From JBQTKD01 sp052386455 (lineage in GTDB: Bacteria; Actinomycetota; Actinomycetes; Sporichthyales; Sporichthyaceae), in contig JBQTKD010000034.1 in assembly GCA_052386455.1 (NCBI GenBank), forward strand, positions 43,793 to 107,792: a stretch of DNA of 64,000 bases, read 5' to 3'. Positions 25,470 to 34,447 of this stretch are shown here, piece after piece; position 1 is the first letter of the stretch, and the number at the start of each line of letters is the position of its first letter. A model generated the notes under the pieces. It saw nothing but the letters and a program-made list of their open reading frames with translations, ran no database searches and had not been told where the DNA came from. The position numbers and the translations under genes are program-made.

Positions 25470-26461
25470 CCGTCGTCCCACTGTTGCTTGGACTCGAGGT
25501 CGACCGGGGCGTCCAGGGACAACTGCTCGGCCGGCGGCGCCGCCTCCTTGGCGGGGGCCTTCTTGGCGGGGGCCTTCTTCGCCGGGGGCCTTTTGACCGG
25601 CGGCGGCTCGAGGTCGTCGAGACCCTCGGCGTCCTCGAGGTCCTCCGCCTCGCGCAGCAGTCGTGCCGCGCGGCTCTTGGCGCGCGCGGCCGACCGATCG
25701 TCCTCGCCGAGGTTCAACGCGTCCTTGCCGTACTGGGTGAGGATGTCCGAGACGGGGCCGTCGGCGATCAGTTGACCCTGGCGCAGGTAGAGCCCGCGCT
25801 TGCAGAACCGCTCGACCTGCGCAGCGTTGTGCGAGACCAGCAGCACCGTCTTGCCCTGTCCGAGCATCTGCTGCATGCGGACGAAGCACTTCTGCCGGAA
25901 GGCTCGGTCCCCGACCGCGAGGACCTCGTCGACCAGCACGATCGGCCGGTCCACGGTGGTGATCACGGAGAACCCGACCTTGGCCTTCATGCCGCTGGAC
26001 AGGTGCCGGAACGGGGTGTCGAGCCGGTGGCCGATCTCGGCCCACTCCACGATCTCGTCGAAGCGTTCGGCGATCTGCTTGCGGGACAGGCCCTTGAGCC
26101 CGGCCGCGAGGTGGATGTTGTCGCGCACCGTCAGGTCCCCGACGAACCCGCCGGTGACCTCGATCATCGGCGCGACCTTGCCGCGCAGCCTGACCCGGCC
26201 CTCGTCGGGAATCATGACGCCGGCGATCAGCCGCAGCAGAGTGCTCTTGCCCTGGCCGTTGCCGCCGACCAGACCAACCGCCTCGCCACGTTCGATCGTG
26301 AACGAGACGTCGCGCAGCGCCCAGAACTCCTCTTTGGACGACGCCCCGGTCTTGCCCTTCGAGAGCACCTCGCGCAGGCGCATCTTGCGCCGCCGGTTGG
26401 CGTAGAACTTGATGCCCAACCCCTCGGCGACGATCACCGGACCGTCGGCCTTGCGCGGCAT
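25466..26461 (-). CDS. Wzt/TagH-type polysaccharide ABC exporter ATPase
   Basis: The 331-aa protein has Walker A GGNGQGKST (about residue 67), signature LSSGMKAKVGFS and Walker B IVLVDEVLAVGD, and the N-terminal KFYANRRRKMRLREVL segment typical of O-antigen and teichoic-acid exporters. It energises export with the permease encoded just upstream (TGATG, 1-base overlap). After residue 255 there is an acidic stretch and a Lys/Ala/Pro repeat (AKKAPAKKAPAKEA) in place of a carbohydrate-binding domain, so substrate selection must lie elsewhere. Confidence 0.9.
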   Translation of the reverse strand: MPRKADGPVIVAEGLGIKFYANRRRKMRLREVLSKGKTGASSKEEFWALRDVSFTIERGEAVGLVGGNGQGKSTLLRLIAGVMIPDEGRVRLRGKVAPMIEVTGGFVGDLTVRDNIHLAAGLKGLSRKQIAERFDEIVEWAEIGHRLDTPFRHLSSGMKAKVGFSVITTVDRPIVLVDEVLAVGDRAFRQKCFVRMQQMLGQGKTVLLVSHNAAQVERFCKRGLYLRQGQLIADGPVSDILTQYGKDALNLGEDDRSAARAKSRAARLLREAEDLEDAEGLDDLEPPPVKRPPAKKAPAKKAPAKEAAPPAEQLSLDAPVDLESKQQWDDG

Positions 26462-27261
26462 CAGATCTCCTTCAGCACGGCGGGCTCGAGCTTGCGGAAC
26501 ACCCAGACGCCTACGCCGAGCAGCGCGAATCCGACGACGGTGCCCTGGACCGCGACGGCGAACGACGGCATCTCGTCGTGGAACAGCGCCCCGCGGTACA
26601 TGCTCAGAATCGTCGTGAACGGGTTGAGTTCGTAGAGGCTCTTCACGATCTCGGGCACGCGATCGTTCTCCAGTACCGAGTTCGCGCTGTAGAGGATCGG
26701 GCACATGTAGAAGAGCATCCGCACGATGATTCGGATCAGCCGCTCGACGTCGGTCATCATCACCGTCACCGGCGCCAGGATCAGCGCGATGCCGACGAGC
26801 GTGACCCACTGCAGGCCCACCGCGTACGGGAGTAGGAGCACCCACCAGTTCGCGCCGTGCGTCAGCACGACCATGAAGAACACGACCACCGGGATCGAGA
26901 ACACGAACTCGAAGAACTTGGACCCGACGGTGCGCAGCACCCAGATCTCGCGAGGCACGTCCACCGAGCGCACCAGGCGCGCCTCGCCGGCGATCGCGCG
27001 CGGCGAAGCGCTGATCACCTGCGACGCCCACGTCCACGGCAGCAGCGCGACCAGCAGGAACACGATGTACGGCTCCTGCGCGATCGTCCCGCGCGGGAAG
27101 ATCTTGGTGAACACGAACCAGTACACGGCACCCATGAGCAGCGGCTCGAGCACCGTCCAGAGGTACCCGAGCGTCGAGTCGGAGTACTTGACCTTCAGGT
27201 CGCGCGTGATCAGCAGAGCGAGGATCCGGCGCCGCGCGACGAGCGTGCGCAACCGCCCCAC
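26461..27261 (-). CDS. Wzm/TagG-type ABC-2 polysaccharide export permease
   Basis: The 266-aa protein has six hydrophobic segments and the ABC-2 family start LLITRDLKVKYSDSTLGYLWTVLEPLL, in which KVKYSDSTLG is the amphipathic interface helix shared by O-antigen and wall-polymer permeases. SPRAIAGEARLVRSVDVPREIWVL forms the coupling region. With the adjacent ATPase it should move a lipid-linked glycan across the cytoplasmic membrane. The gene starts the minus-strand export unit. Confidence 0.9.
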   Translation of the reverse strand: MGRLRTLVARRRILALLITRDLKVKYSDSTLGYLWTVLEPLLMGAVYWFVFTKIFPRGTIAQEPYIVFLLVALLPWTWASQVISASPRAIAGEARLVRSVDVPREIWVLRTVGSKFFEFVFSIPVVVFFMVVLTHGANWWVLLLPYAVGLQWVTLVGIALILAPVTVMMTDVERLIRIIVRMLFYMCPILYSANSVLENDRVPEIVKSLYELNPFTTILSMYRGALFHDEMPSFAVAVQGTVVGFALLGVGVWVFRKLEPAVLKEI

Positions 27262-27305
27262 CAGCGCCCTCCCCTCAAAATGATCATTGTGGTGCCGTGC
27301 TCAGC

Positions 27306-28409
27306 CTAGGAGTTGAGGTCGCTCAACGGGCTCAACTGCGCATACACCTCAAGCATGAGTCCGGCGTTGCGGTCCCAGGTGTAGGCGTCCACCGCGTGCT
27401 CCCGCCCCGCCGCACCGAGCCGTTGGCGCAGCGCGGGATCCACGGCGAGCTCCAGCAGGCGCGCGGCGAGCGCGTCGGGGTCCTTCCGCGGCACGACGAA
27501 CCCGGTCCGGCCGTCCAGCACGACCTCGGGCAACCCGCCGCAGTCCGAGACCACCACCGGCAGGCCGCAGGCCTGGGCCTCGACTGCGGCCACCCCGAAG
27601 CTCTCGCTGTCCAGAACGGACGGCACCACGAACACGTCGAGCGCGGCGAGGGTGCCGGGTACGTCCCCGTGCGGAATGCGGCCGGCGAATCGGACCGCGT
27701 CGGCCAGCTTCAGTTCGGCGGCCAGGTCCCGGTACGCGTCGAGCTTGGGACCGCCGCCGACGATCACCAGGTCGCTGCGCGCCGCGAGGTCCGCCGGCGC
27801 GCGGTCCAGGTACCGGCGGAACGCGTGCAGGAGGACGTCGATGCCGTACTTGTCGTCCATCGTCTTGACGATGCCGAACGCGACCCGGTCGTCGGGCGGA
27901 CGCGGGCGCGGCACGAACCGCGAGGTGTCGACGCCGAACGGGGTCACCGCAACGGGCTTGTCGGTGTACTTGCCGGTCTCCTGGCGCATGACCTGGCTGG
28001 TGGAGCAGACGGCGTCCGCGCGGTGCAGCGCGAACTCGACCATCTTGCGCTGCGCCGGCCCGGCCTGCGGGAAGTCGTAGACGTCCGAACCCCACACCGA
28101 CACGACGTAGGGGTGCCGGTTGGCCAGGGCGCCGAGCAGGCCGTAGCTGGACACGTAGTGGGCGTGCACGAGGTCGGGCGCAGCCTGGTCGAGCAGCGCG
28201 CGGAGCCGGCGGACGGTGAGCAGATAGGCGGCCTTGTGACCGAAGGCCATCGGCAGGTACGCGGTCTTCACCCGGGGCCAGCGGTGGCCCTCGAGGTCGC
28301 GGTGCGGCTCGAGGCTGATCGCGTACACGTCGATGCCGCGCCGGTCGTAGAAGTCCAGCCACTTGTGCGTGTGGACGTTGTTGGCCGGCGCGAGCAGCGC
28401 GATGCGCAT
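27306..28409 (-). CDS. Glycosyltransferase family 4
   Basis: The 367-aa cytoplasmic enzyme has the GT-B fold: RIALLAPANNVHTHKWLDF at the start, HAHYVSSYGLLGALA, VSVWGSDVYDFP, PFGVDTSRFVPRP, and the donor site VPSVLDSESFGVAAVEAQACGLPVVVSDCGGLPEVV. The acidic pair ES-x-GVAAVEA matches the GT4 EX7E motif. It lies between the exporter and a CDP-alcohol phosphotransferase and so probably builds the exported glycan. Start: ATG at 28407-28409. A GTG at 28440-28442 overlapping the upstream stop (GTGA) would add 11 residues and cannot be excluded. Confidence 0.88.
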   Translation of the reverse strand: MRIALLAPANNVHTHKWLDFYDRRGIDVYAISLEPHRDLEGHRWPRVKTAYLPMAFGHKAAYLLTVRRLRALLDQAAPDLVHAHYVSSYGLLGALANRHPYVVSVWGSDVYDFPQAGPAQRKMVEFALHRADAVCSTSQVMRQETGKYTDKPVAVTPFGVDTSRFVPRPRPPDDRVAFGIVKTMDDKYGIDVLLHAFRRYLDRAPADLAARSDLVIVGGGPKLDAYRDLAAELKLADAVRFAGRIPHGDVPGTLAALDVFVVPSVLDSESFGVAAVEAQACGLPVVVSDCGGLPEVVLDGRTGFVVPRKDPDALAARLLELAVDPALRQRLGAAGREHAVDAYTWDRNAGLMLEVYAQLSPLSDLNS

Positions 28410-28438
28410 GCGCCGCTCGGAGCGTTCGTCCCGGCTGC

Positions 28439-29242
28439 TCACGGCTCTAGCGGGGGTGCGGGCGGACGGAGCCGGTTGGACAGCAGGATCGCCAGCAGGT
28501 GTCCGCCCGCGACGAACATTGCGATCGGCAGCATCGCGGCGCACAGCACCTTGGTGCCCTCGTCGCTGTCCGCGAGGGCGTCGCCGATCGCGACAAGCAT
28601 GCAGATCGCGGAGAACTCCAGCGCGAGCAGCGCCCGGTGGATCGGGACGAACCCGAAGATCGCACGCGCCCCGCGCAGGCCTGCGGCGCGGATGGTCTGC
28701 TCGCCGTTGATCGTGGGCGGATACCCCGCCAGGGCCCGCGCGGTGTGCACCAGGTCGGTCTCGGCCTTGATCAGCAGCGTGACCACCGCGGTCGCGAACC
28801 CGACGGTGGCCCAGCCGTCGAGGGAGTCCCAACCGCCGCCGGCTCGGACGCCGAGTGCAGCGGTGAGCCCGGCCTCGGTGACGTAGTGCCCGATGCGGTC
28901 CAGGTAGACCCCGCTGGCCCCGGTCTTGTTCCGCCAGCGGGCCAACTCGCCGTCGGAACAGTCCAGGATCAACTGCACCTGGATGAGCAGCGCCGCAAGC
29001 ACTGCGGTCCACCAGCCGGGGAAGGACAGCGCGATGGCCGCGCCCGCGCCGGCGAAGATCATGCCCCAGGTGATCGCGTCCGGGGTGATGCGCGTGTTCA
29101 CCAGCGCGCGGGTGAGGTGGATCGAGATCTTGCGCCCGTAGGCGATGCCCGCCCAGTGCTCGGCGTTGTGCCGGGACAGCACCGCCGGGGGCTGCGCCAC
29201 CGCCCGCAGCTCGGCCAGGGAAGGGCGAGCGGCAGCAGGCAT
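28439..29242 (-). CDS. CDP-alcohol phosphotransferase family membrane protein with altered last motif residue
   Basis: The 267-aa membrane protein has a CDP-alcohol phosphotransferase motif DCSDGELAR, eight residues, G, VYL, D, RIG, but ends in H where the family consensus has the final Asp (the proposed catalytic base). About six hydrophobic segments follow. The N-terminal region HWAGIAYGRKISIHLTRALV is typical of actinobacterial members in envelope loci. With the nucleotidyltransferase gene that starts 70 bases away on the other strand it could transfer a CDP-activated polyol or inositol phosphate. Confidence 0.82.
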   Translation of the reverse strand: MPAAARPSLAELRAVAQPPAVLSRHNAEHWAGIAYGRKISIHLTRALVNTRITPDAITWGMIFAGAGAAIALSFPGWWTAVLAALLIQVQLILDCSDGELARWRNKTGASGVYLDRIGHYVTEAGLTAALGVRAGGGWDSLDGWATVGFATAVVTLLIKAETDLVHTARALAGYPPTINGEQTIRAAGLRGARAIFGFVPIHRALLALEFSAICMLVAIGDALADSDEGTKVLCAAMLPIAMFVAGGHLLAILLSNRLRPPAPPLEP

Positions 29243-29312
29243 AAGGGCGTGTATATCAGCGGGCTGGGCCGTTCGAGGCCCGATGGCGCGCGCCTGGGCT
29301 TAAGATCATCCG

Positions 29313-30023
29313 ATGCCTTCTGTCACTCCCGTTCAGGCCGTGGTTCTCGCCGCGGGCTTCGGCTCCCGGCTCGGCAAGCCGTTCCCGAAGCCGCTGACGC
29401 CGCTGGTGAGCGGGCGCACGATCATGGGCCGGCAGATCTCCAGCATCCGGGAGACCTTCGGCGCGGAGACGTCGATCCTGGTCGTCGTCGGCTTCAAGCT
29501 GGACCTGATCATGGAGGCCCACCCGGACGTGCTGTTCTGCTACAACGAGCGCTACGACCAGACGAACACCTCGAAGAGCCTGCTCCGCGCGCTGCGCCTG
29601 TCCGGTCCGACCGGGGTCCTGTGGTTCAACGGCGACGTCGTGTTCGATCCGGCCCTGCTCCGCCACCTGGAGCCCGCCATCGCCGCCGACGAGTCGTTCG
29701 TGTGCGTGAACCACGCGAGCGTCGCCGACGAGGAGATCAAGTACACCGTCGACGACGCGGGCCTGATCCGCGAGCTGTCCAAGACGGTCCGCGGCGGCCT
29801 CGGCGAGGCGATCGGCATCAACTTCGTCTCCGCGTCCGACAAGGAGCTGTTCGCCAAGCACCTCGAGGCCTGCGGGGACAACGACTACTTCGAGCGGGGC
29901 CTGGAAACGGCGATCGAGGCGGGTCTGCGCGTCCGCCCCCTGGACATCTCGCAGTTCTACGCCGTCGAGGTGGACTTCGAGGCCGACCTCGCCCGCGCCA
30001 ACGAGGTCACCGGCCGCGACTAG
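29313..30023 (+). CDS. Sugar/polyol-phosphate nucleotidyltransferase
   Basis: The 236-aa protein has the nucleotidyltransferase start AVVLAAGFGSRLGKPFPKPLTPL with the GxGxRL and Lys of the nucleotide loop, FNGDVVFDPALL as the metal-binding Asp region, and a C-terminal YAVEVDFEADLARA typical of cytidylyl/guanylyltransferases acting on small phospho-alcohols. Divergent neighbour genes include a CDP-alcohol phosphotransferase, so it probably makes the CDP-activated donor. Substrate is inferred; inositol-1-P and glycerol-P are candidates. Confidence 0.83.
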   Translation: MPSVTPVQAVVLAAGFGSRLGKPFPKPLTPLVSGRTIMGRQISSIRETFGAETSILVVVGFKLDLIMEAHPDVLFCYNERYDQTNTSKSLLRALRLSGPTGVLWFNGDVVFDPALLRHLEPAIAADESFVCVNHASVADEEIKYTVDDAGLIRELSKTVRGGLGEAIGINFVSASDKELFAKHLEACGDNDYFERGLETAIEAGLRVRPLDISQFYAVEVDFEADLARANEVTGRD

Positions 30024-30103
30024 CCCCATCCTCGGGTGGCGAGGCGCCCCTACGAGCGCCGTCTGAAGGGCCACGCGCCGCCCGAGGTTGCGCAGGTGGG
30101 GAC

Positions 30104-31609
30104 CTACTTGTACTGGCAGGTGTCGGCGAGCTCGACGGGCTGGCCGGGCTTGGGCTTCGGCTTCGCCGGGGTCTTCTTCTTCGTCGTGGCCTTGGTAGTG
30201 GCCTTGGCCGTCGGGGTCGGCTCGAGCGCCGGGGCGGCCGTAGACGCGGCGATGGCCTCGGCGACCTTGGCGCGGATGAACGTGATGTCCGGGTTGGCGG
30301 GAACGATCAGCTCGTTGGTGAAGGCGATGCTGGTGACGCCCGTCCCCTTGGCCTTGGGCGCCACGGAGATGAGGTCCTGCACCGCGCCGGTGTTCAGGTC
30401 GGTCGCGAGGATGCCACCGACGGAGCTGGCGAGCTCCTTGTAGTTCTTCAGCAGGTTCAGCGGGTCGGCCTGGTTGAGGATGGCGCCGAACACGCAGCGC
30501 TGGCGGCCCATGCGGTCGTAGTCGCCGTTCAGGGCCTCGGCGCGGGAGCGGGCGTACCAGAGGGCGCGGTACCCGTCGAGGCGCTGTAGGCCCGGCTCGA
30601 TGTAGCCGAGGATCGGGTTCTTCCGGCCGGTGATCTGGTTGGTGCCGCCGCCGATCGGGAGGCGCTCGGTGACCCGGATCCGGATGCCGCCCAGGGCGTC
30701 GACGACCTTCTGGAACCCGGAGAGGTTCACCATCGCGTAGTAGTGCACGGGGATGCCGAGCGTCTGTGCGACGGCCTGCTCGACCGCCAGGGCGCCCGGG
30801 TCCTTGACGCCGGGGAACAGCGCGCGGTTGTCCTGGGCCCAGGTGTAGATGCCGAAGAAGAAGTCCGGGAACCCGTTCGGGAACCGCTTGGCCATCGTGG
30901 TGCCGGGCGGGAACTGCGCGTACTGCATGTTCCGCGGCAGGGAGAACATGACCGTCTTGCCGGTGGCCATGTCGACGCTGGCCAGCGAAATGCTGTCGGT
31001 GCGAATGCCGCGCCGGTTCAGGCCACCGTCGCCGCCGAGGAGCAACACGTTGAGCCGGCCGTTGAACAGCTCGCCGGTCTTGCCGGGAACGATGATCTCG
31101 CTGACGACCTCGCGCTGCAGGTCGATCAGATAGGCGCCGTACGCCATGGGGGTGGCCACGCCGGCCATCAGCGAGAGCGAGGCGGCGGCGGAGACGACGC
31201 GGTGCGGCCGGCGCAGCGTGGGCGGACGGCCGAGGCGCCAGGCGTCGACGAACAGCGCGAGCCAGCCCAGCGCCAGGACGCCGAGCGCGACCTCGATGTA
31301 GATCAGCTTCGCCGGGTCCAGGGCGAGCGCGACGATGCCGTCTCGCCCGAGCTTGAAGAAGCCGACGACGGCGATCAGCCCGACCAGGCCGACGATGCGC
31401 AGCGCCGCGCGGCCCACGGCCTTGTTCCCGCTCATGATCTGCGCGGAGCCCGGCAGCACCAGGGTCATGGCGAGCAGCGTCAGGGCACGCCGGAAGCGCA
31501 CCCACTCCGAGCTGCGGCGCAGCGCCACATGGGAGAGCTCGCGAGCTCGCTCTCCACCGCGACGCCGACCCCGCCGACCCTTTGGCAGCAACGCCCTTGC
31601 CTCCGACAC
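30104..31609 (-). CDS. LytR-CpsA-Psr (LCP) family glycopolymer transferase, copy 1
   Basis: The 501-aa protein should attach a lipid-linked glycopolymer to peptidoglycan outside the cell. The first 160 residues contain about four membrane helices, starting with RFRRALTLLAMTLVLPGSAQIMSGNKAVGRAAL. The LCP domain (about 190-430) has GGDGGLNRRGIRTDSISLASVD, FSLPRNMQY, GFQKVVDALGGI, LDGYRALWYARSR and DYDRMGRQRC, covering the conserved Asp/Arg residues that bind the pyrophosphate. A Thr/Lys/Pro-rich tail ends in a short CQYK. It is a close paralogue of the gene at 32811-34262. Confidence 0.9.
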   Translation of the reverse strand: MSEARALLPKGRRGRRRGGERARELSHVALRRSSEWVRFRRALTLLAMTLVLPGSAQIMSGNKAVGRAALRIVGLVGLIAVVGFFKLGRDGIVALALDPAKLIYIEVALGVLALGWLALFVDAWRLGRPPTLRRPHRVVSAAASLSLMAGVATPMAYGAYLIDLQREVVSEIIVPGKTGELFNGRLNVLLLGGDGGLNRRGIRTDSISLASVDMATGKTVMFSLPRNMQYAQFPPGTTMAKRFPNGFPDFFFGIYTWAQDNRALFPGVKDPGALAVEQAVAQTLGIPVHYYAMVNLSGFQKVVDALGGIRIRVTERLPIGGGTNQITGRKNPILGYIEPGLQRLDGYRALWYARSRAEALNGDYDRMGRQRCVFGAILNQADPLNLLKNYKELASSVGGILATDLNTGAVQDLISVAPKAKGTGVTSIAFTNELIVPANPDITFIRAKVAEAIAASTAAPALEPTPTAKATTKATTKKKTPAKPKPKPGQPVELADTCQYK

Positions 31610-31737
31610 GACTAAGCGGCCACGCGCACGCGAGGCCGGCTAGTCAGTATCGCCGGCGAATCTTTAGGTCGGGGCAAAATGGCGACATTGCCGACACTTG
31701 GCGGGCGCTGGAGGTTTCCTGGGGGGCTACGCACCCC

Positions 31738-32811
31738 TCACGAGCTGGGCTTTTCGCCCAATCCGGGCACCGACGGCTCGGGAATGAGGTCCTTCGGGCT
31801 GTTCAGGAAGCCGAGGCCCCAGCCCAGGTGCATGGTCGCGTAGACGGCCGGGAGGCGCACGGCGGCCTCGCGCGGCAGGTCCTTCGAGTTCGCCACGGAT
31901 CCCGCGACGATCGCGCCGAGGTACCCGGCCGGACCCAGCCAGCCGATCCGCTTGCCGAGCAGGCCGAGCGCGGTGCCGGCCACGACGCCCACGACCGCGG
32001 CGGGCGGGGCGAGGTACCGGTAGTTCGCGGTCTGCGGCATGCGGCGGATGACGCCGCGGCGCCACTGCCCGGTCCGGTAGAACTGCGTCGCCAGGGCCCG
32101 GAGGTCCGGCCGCGGCCGGTAGGTCACCTGCATCCGCGGGGTAAACCAGACCGTTCCGCCGGTGGCCCGGATGCGGTGGTTGAGCTCCCAGTCCTGGGCG
32201 CGGCGCAGGGTCTCGTCGAAGCCTCCGACGCGCGCCAGCGCGCTACGGCGGAACGTGCCGAGGTACACCGTCTCCGCGGGGCCGGCCGAACCGCCGACGT
32301 GGAACAGCGAGCCGCCCATGCCCAGCCGGCTGCGCATGGCGCAGGCAACGGCCTGTTCGAACGGCGTGATCCCCTCGGCCGCCATGATGCCGCCGACGTT
32401 GTCCGCGCCGGTCTCCGCCAGCACCTCGACGGCGATCCGCACGTAGTCGGTGGGGAGGATCGCGTGGCCGTCGACCCGGACGACGATGTCGTGGCTGCTG
32501 GCGCCGATGGCGGCGTTGAGCCCGCACGGGGTGGCGCCGGTCGGGTTCGGGACGGTCCGGATGCGCGGGTCGGCCGCCGCAAGTTCCGCGGCGATGGCGT
32601 CGGTGTCGTCCTTCGACGGACCCAGCGCGAGCACGATCTCCAGTGGTCCGGCGTAGTCCTGCGCGACGATCGCCTCGACGGCGGCGCGCAGGTGCCGGGA
32701 CTCGTTGAGCACCGGCATGATCACCGAAACCGGCGGCGCGATCACGCGATCGGCCTGCGGCAGGCGCGGGCCCGGCAGTCCCTCGGCGTTGCGCGGCACG
32801 GACGTCGTCAT
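31738..32811 (-). CDS. Glycosyltransferase family 2 with C-terminal membrane segments
   Basis: The 357-aa protein has a GT-A domain (about 25-250): VSVIMPVLNESRHLRAAVEAI, VRVDGHAILPTDY as the D-x-D-like metal site, FRRSALARVGGFDETLRRAQDWELNHRI as acceptor-side ED motif. Two or three hydrophobic helices follow near residues 265-310. It resembles ExoA/succinoglycan-type transferases. Its ATG shares one base with the stop of the LCP copy 2 gene (TGATG), so it is translated with it, and it lies between the two LCP paralogues. Confidence 0.88.
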   Translation of the reverse strand: MTTSVPRNAEGLPGPRLPQADRVIAPPVSVIMPVLNESRHLRAAVEAIVAQDYAGPLEIVLALGPSKDDTDAIAAELAAADPRIRTVPNPTGATPCGLNAAIGASSHDIVVRVDGHAILPTDYVRIAVEVLAETGADNVGGIMAAEGITPFEQAVACAMRSRLGMGGSLFHVGGSAGPAETVYLGTFRRSALARVGGFDETLRRAQDWELNHRIRATGGTVWFTPRMQVTYRPRPDLRALATQFYRTGQWRRGVIRRMPQTANYRYLAPPAAVVGVVAGTALGLLGKRIGWLGPAGYLGAIVAGSVANSKDLPREAAVRLPAVYATMHLGWGLGFLNSPKDLIPEPSVPGLGEKPSS

Positions 32812-34262
32812 CAGCTGTAGCGGCAGGAGTCGGCGATCTCGACCGGCTGCCCTGCAGGCGCGGGCTTCGGCTTCGGCGCGGTGGTGGGCTTCTTCACTGG
32901 TGCCTTCGTGTTCTTGGAACTCGGCGTGGCGGACGGCTCCACCGCCTTGATCGCGTCGGACTTGGCGATCGCCGCTGCGACCCGGTTGCGGATGTCCTGA
33001 ATGTCGGGGTTGCCGGCATCGATGATCTGGTTGTTGAAGGAGATGCTCGTGACGCTGTTCTTCCTGGTCTTGCCGGACACCTCGATCAGGTCCTCCAGCG
33101 CTCCGGTGGTCAGGTCGGTGGCGATGACCTTCTTGGCGGCTCCGGCCAGGTCCTTGTAGTTCTTCAGCAGGGTCAGCGGGTCCGCCTGGTTCAGGATGGC
33201 ACCGAACACGCAGCGCTGGCGGTCCATTCGGTCGTAGTCGCCGTTGGCGGCCTCGGCGCGGGAGCGGGCGTACCAGAGGGCGTGGTACCCGTCGAGACGC
33301 TGCAGGCCCGGCTCGATGTGCCCGGTGATCGGGTTGTTCCTGCCGGTGACGAGGTTCTTTCCGCCGCCGATCGGCAGCCGCTCGGCGACCCGGATCGTGA
33401 TGCCGCCGAGGGCGTCGACGACCTGCTGGAAACCGGCGAGGTTCACCATCGCGTAGTAGTGCACGGGGATGCCGAGGGTCTGCGCGACGGCCTGCTCGAC
33501 GGCCAGGGCGCCGGGGTCGTTGACCTTCGGGAACAGGTGCCGGTTCTCCTGCGCCCAGGTGTAGATGCCGAAGGCGAACTGCGGGAACCCGTTCGGGAAC
33601 TGCTTGGCCATCGTGGTGCCGGGCGGGAAGGGCGCGTACTGCAGGTTGCGGGGCAGCGAGAACAGCACGGTCTTGCCGGTGGCCATGTCGATGCTGGCCA
33701 GCGAGATGCTGTCGGTACGGATTCCGCGACGGTTCAGACCACCGTCACCGCCGAGCAGCAGGACGTTCAGGCGGCCATTGAACAGTTCGCCAGTCTTGCC
33801 CTTCACGAAGACGTCGCTGATGAGGTCCCGCTGAGTGTCGATCAGGTACGCGCCGTAGGCCATCGGTGCCGCGACGCCGGCCATCAGCGTCAGCGAGATG
33901 GTGGCCGCGGCGAGGCGGTGCGGGCGGCGCAGCGTGGGCGGCTTGCCGAGGCGCCAGGCGTCGACGAACAGCGCCAGCCAGCAGATCGCCAACACGACCA
34001 CCGCGACCTCGCCGATGGTCAACGCGAAGGTGTCGATGCCGAGCTTCACGATCCCGTCGCGCCCGAGCACCAGCACGGCCGCGACGGCGAAAACCACCGC
34101 GAGGCCGACGACGCGCAGCGCGGCGCGGCCCACGGCCTTGTTCCCGCTCATGATCTGGGCGGAGCCCGGCAGCACCAGCGTCATGCCCAGCAGCGTCAGG
34201 GCGCGCCGGAAGCGAACCAGCTCCGACTTGCGTCGGAAGTCCGCCTTGTCGATCTCCAGCAC
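32811..34262 (-). CDS. LytR-CpsA-Psr (LCP) family glycopolymer transferase, copy 2
   Basis: The 483-aa paralogue of the LCP protein at 30104-31609 has the same four-helix start (RFRRALTLLGMTLVLPGSAQ and on) and LCP domain landmarks: GGDGGLNRRGIRTDSISLAS, FSLPRNLQYAPFPPG, GFQQVVDALGGI, LDGYHALWYARSR, DYDRMDRQRC. The two genes are near identical at DNA level over long blocks. It ends in a Lys/Pro tail with CRYS. It heads an operon with the GT2 gene and is divergent from the UDP-sugar dehydrogenase. Confidence 0.9.
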   Translation of the reverse strand: MLEIDKADFRRKSELVRFRRALTLLGMTLVLPGSAQIMSGNKAVGRAALRVVGLAVVFAVAAVLVLGRDGIVKLGIDTFALTIGEVAVVVLAICWLALFVDAWRLGKPPTLRRPHRLAAATISLTLMAGVAAPMAYGAYLIDTQRDLISDVFVKGKTGELFNGRLNVLLLGGDGGLNRRGIRTDSISLASIDMATGKTVLFSLPRNLQYAPFPPGTTMAKQFPNGFPQFAFGIYTWAQENRHLFPKVNDPGALAVEQAVAQTLGIPVHYYAMVNLAGFQQVVDALGGITIRVAERLPIGGGKNLVTGRNNPITGHIEPGLQRLDGYHALWYARSRAEAANGDYDRMDRQRCVFGAILNQADPLTLLKNYKDLAGAAKKVIATDLTTGALEDLIEVSGKTRKNSVTSISFNNQIIDAGNPDIQDIRNRVAAAIAKSDAIKAVEPSATPSSKNTKAPVKKPTTAPKPKPAPAGQPVEIADSCRYS

Positions 34263-34386
34263 CTACCGCCTCCGCCGACCTCGTATGTCCGAGAAGACCA
34301 GTATCTGCAGCGCGGGGCGGATCGGCCGGCAACTCGACGCGAGTCGCGCAGCCTGGCTGCCCGAATACCTCGGATGGTAAAGGCCA

Positions 34387-34398
34387 CACATTAATGTG
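34387..34398. promoter_or_regulatory. 12-bp palindrome CACATTAATGTG in a divergent promoter region
   Basis: This perfect palindrome is conspicuously AT-rich for this genome. It lies 50 bases before the dehydrogenase start and 125 bases before the divergent LCP gene. An operator role is inferred from position and symmetry only. Confidence 0.4.
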
Positions 34399-34447
34399 CG
34401 AGGTGGGCGAGTTCTCTCGGCCACCGGAGTACCCGGGAAGGGATGAG

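Noticed and set aside
30024..30103. Intrinsic terminator after the nucleotidyltransferase (CCTCG-GGTGG-CGAGG)
   Set aside because: The stem is only 5 bp and has no T tract; support is too weak to list.
31535..31548. Palindrome GAGCTCGCGAGCTC near the LCP copy 1 start as an operator
   Set aside because: It lies inside the coding sequence (Glu-Arg-Ala-Arg-Glu codons) and can be explained by codon usage.
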